Positions 46,468-54,107 of a stretch of DNA of 64,000 nucleotides are shown one piece after another (position 1 is the stretch's first letter; every line of letters starts with the position of its first letter). The notes under the pieces are model-generated. The model did not search any database and had not been told where the DNA came from. It worked only from the letters and a program-made list of their open reading frames with translations. Both the position numbers and the translations under genes were made by a program. The stretch lies in contig JBFWNR010000004.1 of NCBI GenBank assembly GCA_050250955.1, positions 310,001-374,000 on the forward strand, read 5' to 3'. This DNA comes from CAWAYR01 sp050250955 (lineage in GTDB: Bacteria > Acidobacteriota > Vicinamibacteria > Vicinamibacterales > UBA2999).

Positions 46468-47454
46468 CTACTGGGCCTCACCGCAGAACGGGCAGCTCCC
46501 GGTGCGGGCGTGCAGGGGCTTGCCGCAGTGCCAGCAGAAGCGTGCAGCCGGGGTCTCCCGGGCCTTGAGCCGCTCGCGGATGTCCTTGCGGACCGGCTCA
46601 CGGGAGGCGCCGCCACCCTGGCCGACGGCGGCCGGCCACGGCCGGCGGGCGGCGGTGTGCGGCCGCGCCGCCAGGATGGCGTCGAGCAGGTCGTGGGCGC
46701 GCGGATAGCGGGCGGTGATGTCCGGCGCCATCGCCTTGAGGACGATGTCGTTGATCGCCTTGGGGATCTTCGGGTTGTGGAGACGCGGCGCCGTCGTCAG
46801 CTCGCCGCGCTCGAGGCGGTCGAGGTCGGCCGGCGACGGCGAGTCGTAGGGCAGCCGGCCGGTCAGCAGCTGGAACATCGTGACGCCGATCGAGTAGACG
46901 TCCGAGGCGAACACCGCCTTGCCGTGGAACTGCTCCGGCGCCATGTAGGGCGGGCTGCCGATGACGGTGGTGCCGTGCGCGGCTATCTCCAGGAACCGCG
47001 AGGTGCCGAAGTCGGCCACCTTGGCGACCCCGCCGTCGGTGACCAGGACGTTCCCCGGCCGCAGGTCGCGATGGATGACGCCCTGGCCGTGGGCATGGTC
47101 GACCGCATTGCAGATCTGGCAGGCGAAGTCGAGCGCCCGCGGGATGTCGAGTGGCCCGTCGCGGTCGCTGATCGCCTCGAGCGTTTCGCCGGCGACGTAC
47201 TCCATGACGATGAAGAACACCTCGCCGATCCGCTCGGCGGTCAGCACGGTGACGATGTTGGGGTGACTGAGCGTCGCCAGCAGCCGCGGCTCACGCAGCA
47301 GCTCGCCGAAGTCCAGCGTCTGGCGGTGCGGCACCTTGAGGGCGACCTTCTTGTCGATCCAGGTGTCCTCGGCGAGGAACACGGTCCCGAAGCCGCCGCT
47401 GCCGAGCGGCGCCAGGATCTTGTACTTGCCGACCACCTGGTCGCGGAAGAACAT
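46468..47454 (-). CDS. Ser/Thr protein kinase with C-terminal zinc ribbon
   Basis: A 328-residue eukaryote-like protein kinase. The Gly loop is LGSGGFGTVF, the ATP lysine K40 (VALKV), the catalytic loop HRDLRPGNVL (residues 128-137, with Arg in place of the usual Lys), the DFG motif ADFGTSRF at 147-154 and APE at 172-174. After the kinase fold (about residue 265) comes a linker and a two-CxxC zinc ribbon, CWHCGKPLHARTGSCPFCGE. No membrane segment is present, so it is cytoplasmic. It is divergent from rsmE, with a promoter-like box 8 bases from its ATG. It probably is active; the substrate is unknown. Confidence 0.92.
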   Translation of the reverse strand: MFFRDQVVGKYKILAPLGSGGFGTVFLAEDTWIDKKVALKVPHRQTLDFGELLREPRLLATLSHPNIVTVLTAERIGEVFFIVMEYVAGETLEAISDRDGPLDIPRALDFACQICNAVDHAHGQGVIHRDLRPGNVLVTDGGVAKVADFGTSRFLEIAAHGTTVIGSPPYMAPEQFHGKAVFASDVYSIGVTMFQLLTGRLPYDSPSPADLDRLERGELTTAPRLHNPKIPKAINDIVLKAMAPDITARYPRAHDLLDAILAARPHTAARRPWPAAVGQGGGASREPVRKDIRERLKARETPAARFCWHCGKPLHARTGSCPFCGEAQ

Positions 47455-47462
47455 CCGCCCGC

Positions 47463-47468
47463 AGTATA
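47463..47468 (-). promoter_or_regulatory. Probable -10 box of the kinase gene, leaderless
   Basis: TATACT on the reverse strand with only 8 bases between it and the ATG at 47454. Transcription would start at or next to the A of the ATG. The predicted mRNA has no room for a Shine-Dalgarno. Confidence 0.45.
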
Positions 47469-47516
47469 GAACCTTCGCCGCGGCGCCCGCGTGGCAGGGG
47501 CGCGCTCGCCGACACG

Positions 47517-47522
47517 TATAAT
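47517..47522 (+). promoter_or_regulatory. Probable -10 box of rsmE, leaderless
   Basis: Perfect TATAAT with 7 bases before the GTG at 47530, so the transcript would begin at or near the start codon. The divergent kinase box lies 48 bases away. Confidence 0.45.
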
Positions 47523-47529
47523 CCGCGGC

Positions 47530-48264
47530 GTGATCGCCCGCGTGCTCGCTCCGGACGCCAGCGGCGAAGGCCAGGAGGTCCCGCTCACGGCCGACGACGC
47601 CGCGCATCTCGGGCGGGTCCTGCGGTTGCGGCCCGGCGATCGGATCAGGGTCTTCGACGGTCGCGGCTGCGAGTGGCTGGCGGAGTTGACGGCGGTCGGC
47701 AGCGATGGTGCCAGGGCGCGGCTGGGTGCGGCGGTGACGCCGGCGCCCGAGTCCCGCGTGCGCTACACCGTGGCGATGGCGGTGCTGAAGGGCGACGGCA
47801 CCGACGAACTGGTCCGTGATGCCGTGATGATGGGCGCGGTGCGCCTGCGGCCGCTGGTCGCCGCCCGCTCGGCAGTGGGGCTGGCGGCCCTCGACCGGGC
47901 CGGGCGCCGTGATCGCTGGCAGCGCGTGGCGATCGCCTCGGCCAAGCAGTGCGGTCGTGCGGTGGTGCCGGAGGTCGAGCCGCCGGTCACCGCCGCGGCG
48001 TTGCTCGCGGCCGGACCGGGCGGGGCGGGCGTGCTGTTCGTGGAGCCTGGCGCCGGTGTCGAGGTGACACGGCTGACGGCGCTGCCGCGCCCCGACGCCG
48101 TCACGCTGGTGTTCGGCCCCGAAGGCGGCTGGACCGCCGACGAGCTGTCGGCGGCGGCCGCCGCCGGGTGGACCGCGGTCGGACTCGGGCCGCGAACGAT
48201 CCGGGCGGTGTCCATGGCCGTGGCCGGGCTCGCCGCCAGCCAGGCGGTCTGGGACGACCTGTGA
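47530..48264 (+). CDS. rsmE: 16S rRNA m3U1498 methyltransferase RsmE
   Basis: A 244-residue SPOUT methyltransferase. The PUA-like N-terminus has DDAAHLGRVLRLRPGDRIRVFDGRG, the middle has KGDGTDELVRDAVMMGA and ASAKQCGRAVVPEV, and the knot carries LVFGPEGGWTADEL and GLGPRTIRAVSMAVAGLAA. The last motif usually reads LRxETA; here VSMA stands in its place, a notable change in the cofactor knot. The GTG start sits 7 bases after a perfect TATAAT. Upstream prmA is often a neighbour; here it is nearby but convergent. Confidence 0.88.
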   Translation: MIARVLAPDASGEGQEVPLTADDAAHLGRVLRLRPGDRIRVFDGRGCEWLAELTAVGSDGARARLGAAVTPAPESRVRYTVAMAVLKGDGTDELVRDAVMMGAVRLRPLVAARSAVGLAALDRAGRRDRWQRVAIASAKQCGRAVVPEVEPPVTAAALLAAGPGGAGVLFVEPGAGVEVTRLTALPRPDAVTLVFGPEGGWTADELSAAAAAGWTAVGLGPRTIRAVSMAVAGLAASQAVWDDL

Positions 48265-48283
48265 CGGGAAGGGGGACGCGGTG

Positions 48284-49066
48284 ATGGTGGTCGACCGTGT
48301 GGTACGAGGGATGGCCGTGGCGGCCACGGGCGTGATGATCGCGTTGGCCGGCGGGCCGGCGTCGGCCGACGCGCCGCCGTTGCCGGACCCGGTCGCGACG
48401 TTTTCCATCCTCGGCTTCGATCCGGCCACCGGCGAGGTCGGTGGGGCGGTGCAGTCGCGGGTCTTCTCGGTGGGCAACGGCGTGCTGTGGGCCGAGGCCG
48501 GCGTCGGCGCCGCCGCCACTCAGGCGATCGTCGACGTGAGCTACGGACCGAAGGCGCTGGCGCTGCTGCGCGCCGGGATGGCGCCGGCGGCGATCATCGA
48601 CGCGATCTGGGACAGCGACCGCGACCCGCAGCCGGAGCGCTGGACCAAGCAGGGGCGGCAGTTCGCGGTGATCGACGCCGCCGGCCACACCGCCGTCTTC
48701 ACCGGCCCGAAGGCGAGCGTGTGGGCCGGGCACAGGCAGGGCCGCTACGCCACCGCCCAGGGCAACATCCTGGCCGGGCCCGAGGTCGTCAGCGGGATGA
48801 TCGCGGCCTTCGAATCCACGGCCGGCCACCTGTCGCAGCGCCTCACCGCCGCGCTCGAAGCCGGCCAGGCCGCCGGCGGCGACACCCGCGGCATGCAGTC
48901 GGCGGCGATCCTCATCGTCGGCAAGGGCCAGGGCGTCTGGCTCAACAACGACGTGGTGATGCGCCTGCAGGTCGACGACAGCCCCGAGCCGATCAAGGAA
49001 CTGCGACGGCTGGTCGAGGCGTGGAACGCCCGCCGCGTGAAGGGCCAGCAGCGGCCGGTCGGCTGA
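48284..49066 (+). CDS. Secreted DUF1028 Ntn-hydrolase-like protein
   Basis: About 260 residues. A signal peptide (VVRGMAVAATGVMIALAGGPASADA) is followed by the DUF1028 domain: ATFSILGFDPATGEVGGAVQSRVFSVGNGVLWAEAGVGAAATQA, RQFAVIDAAGHTAVFTGPKASVWAG and YATAQGNILAGPEVVSGM. The family is predicted to have an Ntn-hydrolase fold; no activity is settled. I chose the ATG at 48284, since GGGGG lies 9 bases upstream; a GTG one codon earlier is equally possible. The gene is 19 bases after rsmE and ends 6 bases from the convergent prmA. Confidence 0.85.
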   Translation: MVVDRVVRGMAVAATGVMIALAGGPASADAPPLPDPVATFSILGFDPATGEVGGAVQSRVFSVGNGVLWAEAGVGAAATQAIVDVSYGPKALALLRAGMAPAAIIDAIWDSDRDPQPERWTKQGRQFAVIDAAGHTAVFTGPKASVWAGHRQGRYATAQGNILAGPEVVSGMIAAFESTAGHLSQRLTAALEAGQAAGGDTRGMQSAAILIVGKGQGVWLNNDVVMRLQVDDSPEPIKELRRLVEAWNARRVKGQQRPVG

Positions 49067-49072
49067 TCGCGG

Positions 49073-49981
49073 TCAGAGCCGGCGCAGCACGGCGGCGCAC
49101 CAGCCGTCCTCGGCGAGTCGTCGCTCCACGGCGAACGCGACGAGGGCGGCCTCGACGCCGGTCCGCTCGTCGTCCATGAACCCGCTGACGACCAGGTGCC
49201 CGCCCGGTGCCACCCGTCGCGCCAGGATCGCCGCGTCGCGGCGCAGCATCGCCCCGGTGAGATTGGCGACGACGACGTCGGCCGGGGCGGCGTCGGCGGC
49301 GATATCGGCCACCGTGAAGGTCACCGGCGGAATGGCCGGATTGAGCGCGGCACTGCGCCGGGCGGCGGCGACGGCGTCCTCGTCGATGTCGAGGCCGATG
49401 ACCGCGGCGGCGCCGGCCTGCGCCGCGGCCAGCGCCAGCACGCCGGAGCCGGTGCCGACATCCACGACGGTGTGCCCGCGCACGTCGAGGTCGCCCAGCG
49501 CGGCCAGGCACAGCCGGGTCGTGGCGTGGTGTCCGGTGCCGAACCCCATCGACGGTTCGATCACGATCAGCCGTGCCGGCCGCGGTTCGGGGATGTCCCA
49601 CGGCGGGGCCACCACGAACGGACCGGCGACGACGGCGGTGAGCGCCTGCTGACTGCGCGCCACCCAGTCGTCGTCAGGGAGATCGACGGACTCGACGGAG
49701 AGTTCGCGATCGAGCGCGGCGATGGCGGCGGCCGCGCGGGTGCGATCGGCGTCGTCTTTGAAGCAGATGCGCCAGGCCAGGGGCGCCGGCGGCGGCGGGA
49801 GCGGCGGCGGGGCGGTCGGGTCCCAGAGGCCGCCGGGGGGCAGCGGCATCGGCGCGAGGTCCTCGATGGCGAGCGGCGGTGTGTCGTCGAGGGCCAGTGT
49901 CACCAGGCCGTCGAGGTCGCCGTGCTCGTCGATCGCCGCGGCGCGGACGACGAGCGCCGGCCAATGGCGCGGCTCAGCCAA
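49073..49981 (-). CDS. prmA: Ribosomal protein L11 methyltransferase PrmA
   Basis: A 302-residue methyltransferase. EPSMGFGTGHHATTRLCLAAL is the PrmA signature, VVDVGTGSGVLALAAAQAGAAAVIGLDIDEDAV the SAM motif, and VVVANLTGAMLRRDAAIL contains an NLT substrate motif. The N-terminal domain that recognises L11 is Pro-rich and divergent. It starts at a TTG overlapping the dnaJ stop by 8 bases, which continues the heat-shock operon. Confidence 0.92.
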   Translation of the reverse strand: MAEPRHWPALVVRAAAIDEHGDLDGLVTLALDDTPPLAIEDLAPMPLPPGGLWDPTAPPPLPPPPAPLAWRICFKDDADRTRAAAAIAALDRELSVESVDLPDDDWVARSQQALTAVVAGPFVVAPPWDIPEPRPARLIVIEPSMGFGTGHHATTRLCLAALGDLDVRGHTVVDVGTGSGVLALAAAQAGAAAVIGLDIDEDAVAAARRSAALNPAIPPVTFTVADIAADAAPADVVVANLTGAMLRRDAAILARRVAPGGHLVVSGFMDDERTGVEAALVAFAVERRLAEDGWCAAVLRRL

Positions 49982-51095
49982 AGATGTCCTTGACCTTGTC
50001 GAAGAGCCCCTTGTCGTCGTCGCTCGGCGCCGCCGTGCGCATCGTCGCCGCCAGTTCCTCGAGCAGCCGCCGCTGGTCGCGGGTCAGACGCGTCGGGGTG
50101 GTGCCACGGACCGTGACCAGCAGGTCGCCCTTGCCGCGCCCGGAGACGTCGGGCATGCCCTTGCCGCGGACCCGGAACGTCGTGCCGGTGGCGGTGCCCT
50201 CGGGGACCTTGACGCTGTGCGTGCCCTCGATTCCCGGGACGGTCACGTCGCCGCCGAGCGCCAGGGTCGGGAACGGCACGTCGGCCAGGTGGTGGAGGTC
50301 GTTGCCGTCGCGGGTGAACCGCTCGTCCTCCTGGACGAAGATGACGACGTAGAGATCGCCGGACGGGCCGCCGCGGGCCCCGGCCTCGCCCTCGCCCTGG
50401 AGCCGCAGGCGCTGCCCGGAGGCGATCCCGGCCGGGATCTTCACCGACAGCTTGCGCTGGCGCTCGACCTGCCCGTCGCCGTGGCACTCGGCGCAGGGCG
50501 AGGTGACGACCTTACCCGAGCCCCGGCAGGCGCCGCAGGTGCGGGCCATCGTGAAGAAGCCCTGCTGAAAGCGGATCTGCCCGCTGCCGCGGCACTGGCC
50601 GCAGGTGGTCGGCGAGGTGCCGGGGGCGGCGCCGCTGCCGGCGCAGGCGACACAGGTCTCGTGGCGCGGGATCTGCACCGTCTGCTCGACGCCGCTGGCC
50701 GATTGGGCGAAGCTGATCTCGAGGTCGTAACGCAGGTCGGCGCCGCGCTGCGGGCCGCCGCGCCGCCGACCGCCGCCGAAGACGTCGCCGAAGCCGAAGA
50801 TGTCGCCGAGGCCGCCGAGGATGTCCTCGAATCCGGTGAAGACGGTCGGGTCGAAGCCCTGGGCTGCACCGCCGACGCCGGCATGGCCGAAGCGGTCGTA
50901 GCGGGCGCGCTTGTCCGGGTCGGCGAGGACGGCGTAGGCCTCGGCGGCCTCCTTGAACTTCTCCTCGGCGCCGCTGTCGCCGGCGTTGCGGTCGGGATGG
51001 TACTTGAGGGCGAGCTTGCGGTACGCCTTCTTGATGTCGGCGTCGCTGGCCTCCCGCGCCACGCCGAGCACCTCGTAGTAGTCGCGCGTGCTCAC
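49974..51095 (-). CDS. dnaJ: Chaperone protein DnaJ
   Basis: A 373-residue co-chaperone. The J domain has the HPD motif (ALKYHPDRN), then a Gly/Phe-rich region (GFGDVFGGG), a zinc-finger region with four CxxCxGxG-type repeats (CVACAGSG, CGQCRGSG, CGACRGSG, CAECHGDG), and the C-terminal substrate domain. The start is a GTG overlapping grpE by 4 bases. Its DnaK partner is encoded elsewhere. Confidence 0.96.
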   Translation of the reverse strand: MSTRDYYEVLGVAREASDADIKKAYRKLALKYHPDRNAGDSGAEEKFKEAAEAYAVLADPDKRARYDRFGHAGVGGAAQGFDPTVFTGFEDILGGLGDIFGFGDVFGGGRRRGGPQRGADLRYDLEISFAQSASGVEQTVQIPRHETCVACAGSGAAPGTSPTTCGQCRGSGQIRFQQGFFTMARTCGACRGSGKVVTSPCAECHGDGQVERQRKLSVKIPAGIASGQRLRLQGEGEAGARGGPSGDLYVVIFVQEDERFTRDGNDLHHLADVPFPTLALGGDVTVPGIEGTHSVKVPEGTATGTTFRVRGKGMPDVSGRGKGDLLVTVRGTTPTRLTRDQRRLLEELAATMRTAAPSDDDKGLFDKVKDIFG

Positions 51096-51607
51096 GATGC
51101 CTTGGCCACCCGCACCAGGGCCGGGCGCAGCAGACGCTCGCCCAGGCGGTAGCCGCGGCGCAGTTCGCCGACGATCTGGCCGTCGGGGGCGCCCGGCGTC
51201 TCCTCGTAGGCGACCGCCTGGTGGAGGTGCGGATCGAACGGCTGGCCGACGGTGTCGACCGCGGCGACGCCGCGCTTCTTGAGCACGTCGAGCAGCTGGC
51301 GGTGGATGAGTTCGACGCCGGATCGGTACGCCTGCGCCTCCGGCGGCGCGTCAACGGCCAGCGCCCGCTCGAAGTCGTCGAGCACGGCCAACACCTCGCC
51401 GACCAGGTCGGCGGCGGCCCATTCGGCGAACTCGCGACGCTCGCGCTCGACGCGCTTGCGGAAGTTGTCGAACTCGGCCGTCTTGCGCAGCAGCCGGTCG
51501 CGCAGCTCGTCGCGCTCGCGGGTCGCGGCCTCGGCCTCGGCGCTGGCGTCGGCTCCTGGCGCCGGGACGGCCCCGGCCAGATCGTCGGACATCGGTACGT
51601 CACTCAT
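51092..51607 (-). CDS. grpE: Nucleotide exchange factor GrpE
   Basis: A 171-residue DnaK exchange factor. A disordered N-terminus is followed by a coiled coil (ATRERDELRDRLLRKTAEFDNFRKRVERER) and the beta-wing domain (FDPHLHQAV, IVGELRRGYRLGERLLRPALVRVAK). The ATG at 51607 or a second one at 51592 could start it; neither has a clear ribosome site. It lies 27 bases after hrcA. Confidence 0.95.
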   Translation of the reverse strand: MSDVPMSDDLAGAVPAPGADASAEAEAATRERDELRDRLLRKTAEFDNFRKRVERERREFAEWAAADLVGEVLAVLDDFERALAVDAPPEAQAYRSGVELIHRQLLDVLKKRGVAAVDTVGQPFDPHLHQAVAYEETPGAPDGQIVGELRRGYRLGERLLRPALVRVAKAS

Positions 51608-51634
51608 GGGTCAGTTGGCGGCCGGCCATGCCGG

Positions 51635-52687
51635 CTAGTTCTCGTCGCGCAGCAGGCGGGCGACGGCCACCGCCGCCCCGTCGACGACGTTGATGGCGCG
51701 GGAATACTGCATTCTCGTCGGGCCGATGATGCCGACGGCGCCGCGCCGGGCGCCATCGGAGTAGGACGCGACGACCACGCTGCAGGCGTGCAGATCGGGG
51801 TCGGGATGCTCGGCGCCGATGACCACCGCCAGGCCGGGGCCGTCGAGATAGGCGTCGAGCAGCTTCACCAGCCGCTGCTTCTCCTCGACCATCCGCAGGA
51901 GCTTCCGCAGGGTGGCCAGCGAGACCGGGCCGTCGTCGGTGCCGTCGGCCAGCGTCGACGCCCCGTCGATGAAGACGGTGGCCGAGGCGGTCAGCCCTTC
52001 CAGCGTGGTCCGCGCCAGCCGCAGCGCCAGCGCCAGCAGCTGGTCGTAGAGCGAGCGGTCTTCCTCGAGGCGGGCGACCACCGCGCCGCGCACCTCGGTG
52101 AGGGGCCGGCCGGCGAACTCGCCGTTGAGATAGTTGGCGGCCAGCGTGAGCGCGCTCGGTGCGATCGCCTCGCCGATGTCGACGACCTTCTGGGTCACGT
52201 GATCACCCTGGGTGACCATCACCACCAGGACCCGCGACTGGGACAGCGGCACGAAGTCGATGCGCTGGAAGACGGCGGCGTCGTCCGACGGGGCGATCGC
52301 GAAACCGACGTGGTGCGAGACCTCGAAGAGCACGTGCGACGCGGTCGACAGCACCTGGTCGAAGAGCGGCGCCTCGCCGGCGTGTTCGCGCATCCGGGCC
52401 TCGACGCTCAACTGGTCGCGGGTCGCCCGGCGGGCTTCGAGCAGCATGTTCACGTAGTAGCGATAGCCGAGGTCGGTCGGCACCCGGCCGGCGGAGGTGT
52501 GCGGCTGGCTCACGTAGCCCATGTCCTCCAGCTGAGCCAGCACGTTGCGGATGGTCGCCGACGACACACCGAGCCCGGCGCGTCGGCTGAGCGTGGCCGA
52601 CGCGACCGGTTCGCCGGTGTCGATGTAGTCCCGGATGAGCGTCGCCAGGACCCGGCGGGTGCGATCGGACAGGGCGGCGGATGGCAT
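51635..52687 (-). CDS. hrcA: Heat-inducible transcription repressor HrcA
   Basis: A 350-residue repressor of heat-shock genes. The winged-helix N-terminus is RRVLATLIRDYIDTGEPVASATLSRRAGLGVSSATIRNVLAQLEDMGYVSQPHTSAGRVPTDLGYRYYV, followed by the GAF-like effector domain. I chose the ATG at 52687, since a GTG farther upstream (52702) lies inside the CIRCE operator. HrcA likely represses its own operon, with GroE as the usual modulator. Confidence 0.95.
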   Translation of the reverse strand: MPSAALSDRTRRVLATLIRDYIDTGEPVASATLSRRAGLGVSSATIRNVLAQLEDMGYVSQPHTSAGRVPTDLGYRYYVNMLLEARRATRDQLSVEARMREHAGEAPLFDQVLSTASHVLFEVSHHVGFAIAPSDDAAVFQRIDFVPLSQSRVLVVMVTQGDHVTQKVVDIGEAIAPSALTLAANYLNGEFAGRPLTEVRGAVVARLEEDRSLYDQLLALALRLARTTLEGLTASATVFIDGASTLADGTDDGPVSLATLRKLLRMVEEKQRLVKLLDAYLDGPGLAVVIGAEHPDPDLHACSVVVASYSDGARRGAVGIIGPTRMQYSRAINVVDGAAVAVARLLRDEN

Positions 52688-52695
52688 CGCAGTCG

Positions 52696-52722
52696 TTAGC
52701 ACTCGTCGCCGTCGAGTGCTAG
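52696..52722 (-). promoter_or_regulatory. CIRCE operator for HrcA
   Basis: TTAGCACTC, a 9-base spacer, and GAGTGCTAG: eight of nine bases of the second arm pair with the first. This matches the CIRCE consensus TTAGCACTC-N9-GAGTGCTAA except for the last base. It lies 9 bases before the hrcA start and overlaps the predicted transcript start, a typical autorepression site. Confidence 0.92.
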
Positions 52723-52727
52723 TCCGC

Positions 52728-52733
52728 AGTATA
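52728..52733 (-). promoter_or_regulatory. Probable -10 box for hrcA-grpE-dnaJ-prmA
   Basis: TATACT on the reverse strand just upstream of the CIRCE arm; the transcript would start near 52721 within CIRCE, where bound HrcA would block it. Confidence 0.5.
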
Positions 52734-52762
52734 GCAGATGCGACCCGCAGGCCGAATTCGGC

Positions 52763-54088
52763 TCAGATCCCGCTGCGTGCGACCACCGCCCGGGCGGCGT
52801 CGGCGGCCCGGCGGCGGACCGCCGTCAGGTCGAGGCCGCTGAGCTGACCGCGCTCGGCCACCACGTCGCCGCCGACCACGGTGAGGACGACATCGGAGGG
52901 CTGAGCGGCGTAGACGACGGCGCTGTAGGGGTCGCCGGGCGGCTGGAGGTGGGCGGCGTCCCGGGAGAGGACCAGGAGATCGGCGTCGTAGCCGGGCGCC
53001 AGCTGGCCCACCGTCGTGGGCCGTCCGAGCGCCCGGGCCCCCTCCCGGGTGGCCATCCACAGCGCCTCGCGGGCGCCGAGGGCCCCCGGGCCATGGCGGA
53101 CCGCCTGCAGGGTCGCCGCCAGCCGCATCTCGCTGAACATGTCGAGGCGGTTGTTGCACGCCGCGCCGTCGGCGCCGAGCGAGACCGACAGCCCGCGGCG
53201 CCGCATCTCGACCACCGGCGCCAGCCCGGAGCCCAGCTTCAGGTTCGAGCCTGGACAGTGCAGGACCTTGCTGTCGGCGGCGGCGAGGTGGTCGAGGTCG
53301 GCCTCGTCCACCCAGACGCAGTGGGCGAGGCAGAGCCGCGGACCGGTCAGCCCGACCTCGCCGAGGTGCTCGAGGTTGCCTCGCCCCGTTCGGGCCCGCA
53401 CCACGGCCACTTCGTCCTGCTGTTCGGAGGCATGGGTGTGGACGAGCAGTCCCGTGTCGGCGGCGAGACCGGCGACGCCGCGCAGCAGGTCATCCGAGCA
53501 GGACACCGCGAAGCGCGGCGCCAGCGCCGCGTCGAGCCGTCCACCGGCGGCGCCCTGCCAGCGGCGGGCGAGCGCGGCGGCCTCGGCGAGGCCGCGTTCG
53601 ACCGGCTCGTTGAGGCGGGGCGGGGCGCCTTCGGCGGCGTCCATCAGACACTTGCCGACCACGGCCCGCAGGCCAGTCGGCACCAGCGCGGCGAAGACCG
53701 CATCGGTGTCGTGGACCGTTTCCATGGTCAGCACCGTCGTCGTGCCGCCGAGCAGGAGCTCGGCGGCGGCCAGCTCCGTCGCGGCGGTGAGCGACGCCGG
53801 GTCGTGGGCCGCCTCGAGCGGCCAGACCCGCCGTCGCAGCCAGTCGAGGAGCGGCCGGTCGTCGGCGAGCCCGCGGAACAGCGTCTGGCAGAGATGGACG
53901 TGGGTCTGGATGAAGCCGGGCAGTACCAGCGCACCGCCGACATCGATCACCCGGTCGTGCCGCTGCGCCGGATCGACGCTGCCGACCGCGGCGATCCGGC
54001 CGTCGACGATCGACAGGTCGCCCTCGATGACGTCGAGGGCGTCGTTCATGGGCAGGATCGTGGCGCTCGTCAGCTTGAGCGAGGCCAT
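52763..54088 (-). CDS. Amidohydrolase, nucleobase/nucleoside deaminase-like
   Basis: A 441-residue TRZ/ATZ-type amidohydrolase. Metal ligands are in QTHVHLCQTLFRGLADD, HTHASEQQDE and LAHCVW, with the Asp in LGADGAACNN. The group includes 8-oxoguanine deaminase, guanine deaminase and 5'-deoxyadenosine/SAH deaminases. LNEPVERGLAEAAALARRW and CSDDLLRGVAGLA do not fix the substrate. It lies 20 bases after xdhC, which fits purine catabolism, but no xanthine dehydrogenase genes are in view. Confidence 0.82.
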   Translation of the reverse strand: MASLKLTSATILPMNDALDVIEGDLSIVDGRIAAVGSVDPAQRHDRVIDVGGALVLPGFIQTHVHLCQTLFRGLADDRPLLDWLRRRVWPLEAAHDPASLTAATELAAAELLLGGTTTVLTMETVHDTDAVFAALVPTGLRAVVGKCLMDAAEGAPPRLNEPVERGLAEAAALARRWQGAAGGRLDAALAPRFAVSCSDDLLRGVAGLAADTGLLVHTHASEQQDEVAVVRARTGRGNLEHLGEVGLTGPRLCLAHCVWVDEADLDHLAAADSKVLHCPGSNLKLGSGLAPVVEMRRRGLSVSLGADGAACNNRLDMFSEMRLAATLQAVRHGPGALGAREALWMATREGARALGRPTTVGQLAPGYDADLLVLSRDAAHLQPPGDPYSAVVYAAQPSDVVLTVVGGDVVAERGQLSGLDLTAVRRRAADAARAVVARSGI

Positions 54089-54107
54089 GGGCGGCGCCGT
54101 CGGCCGG

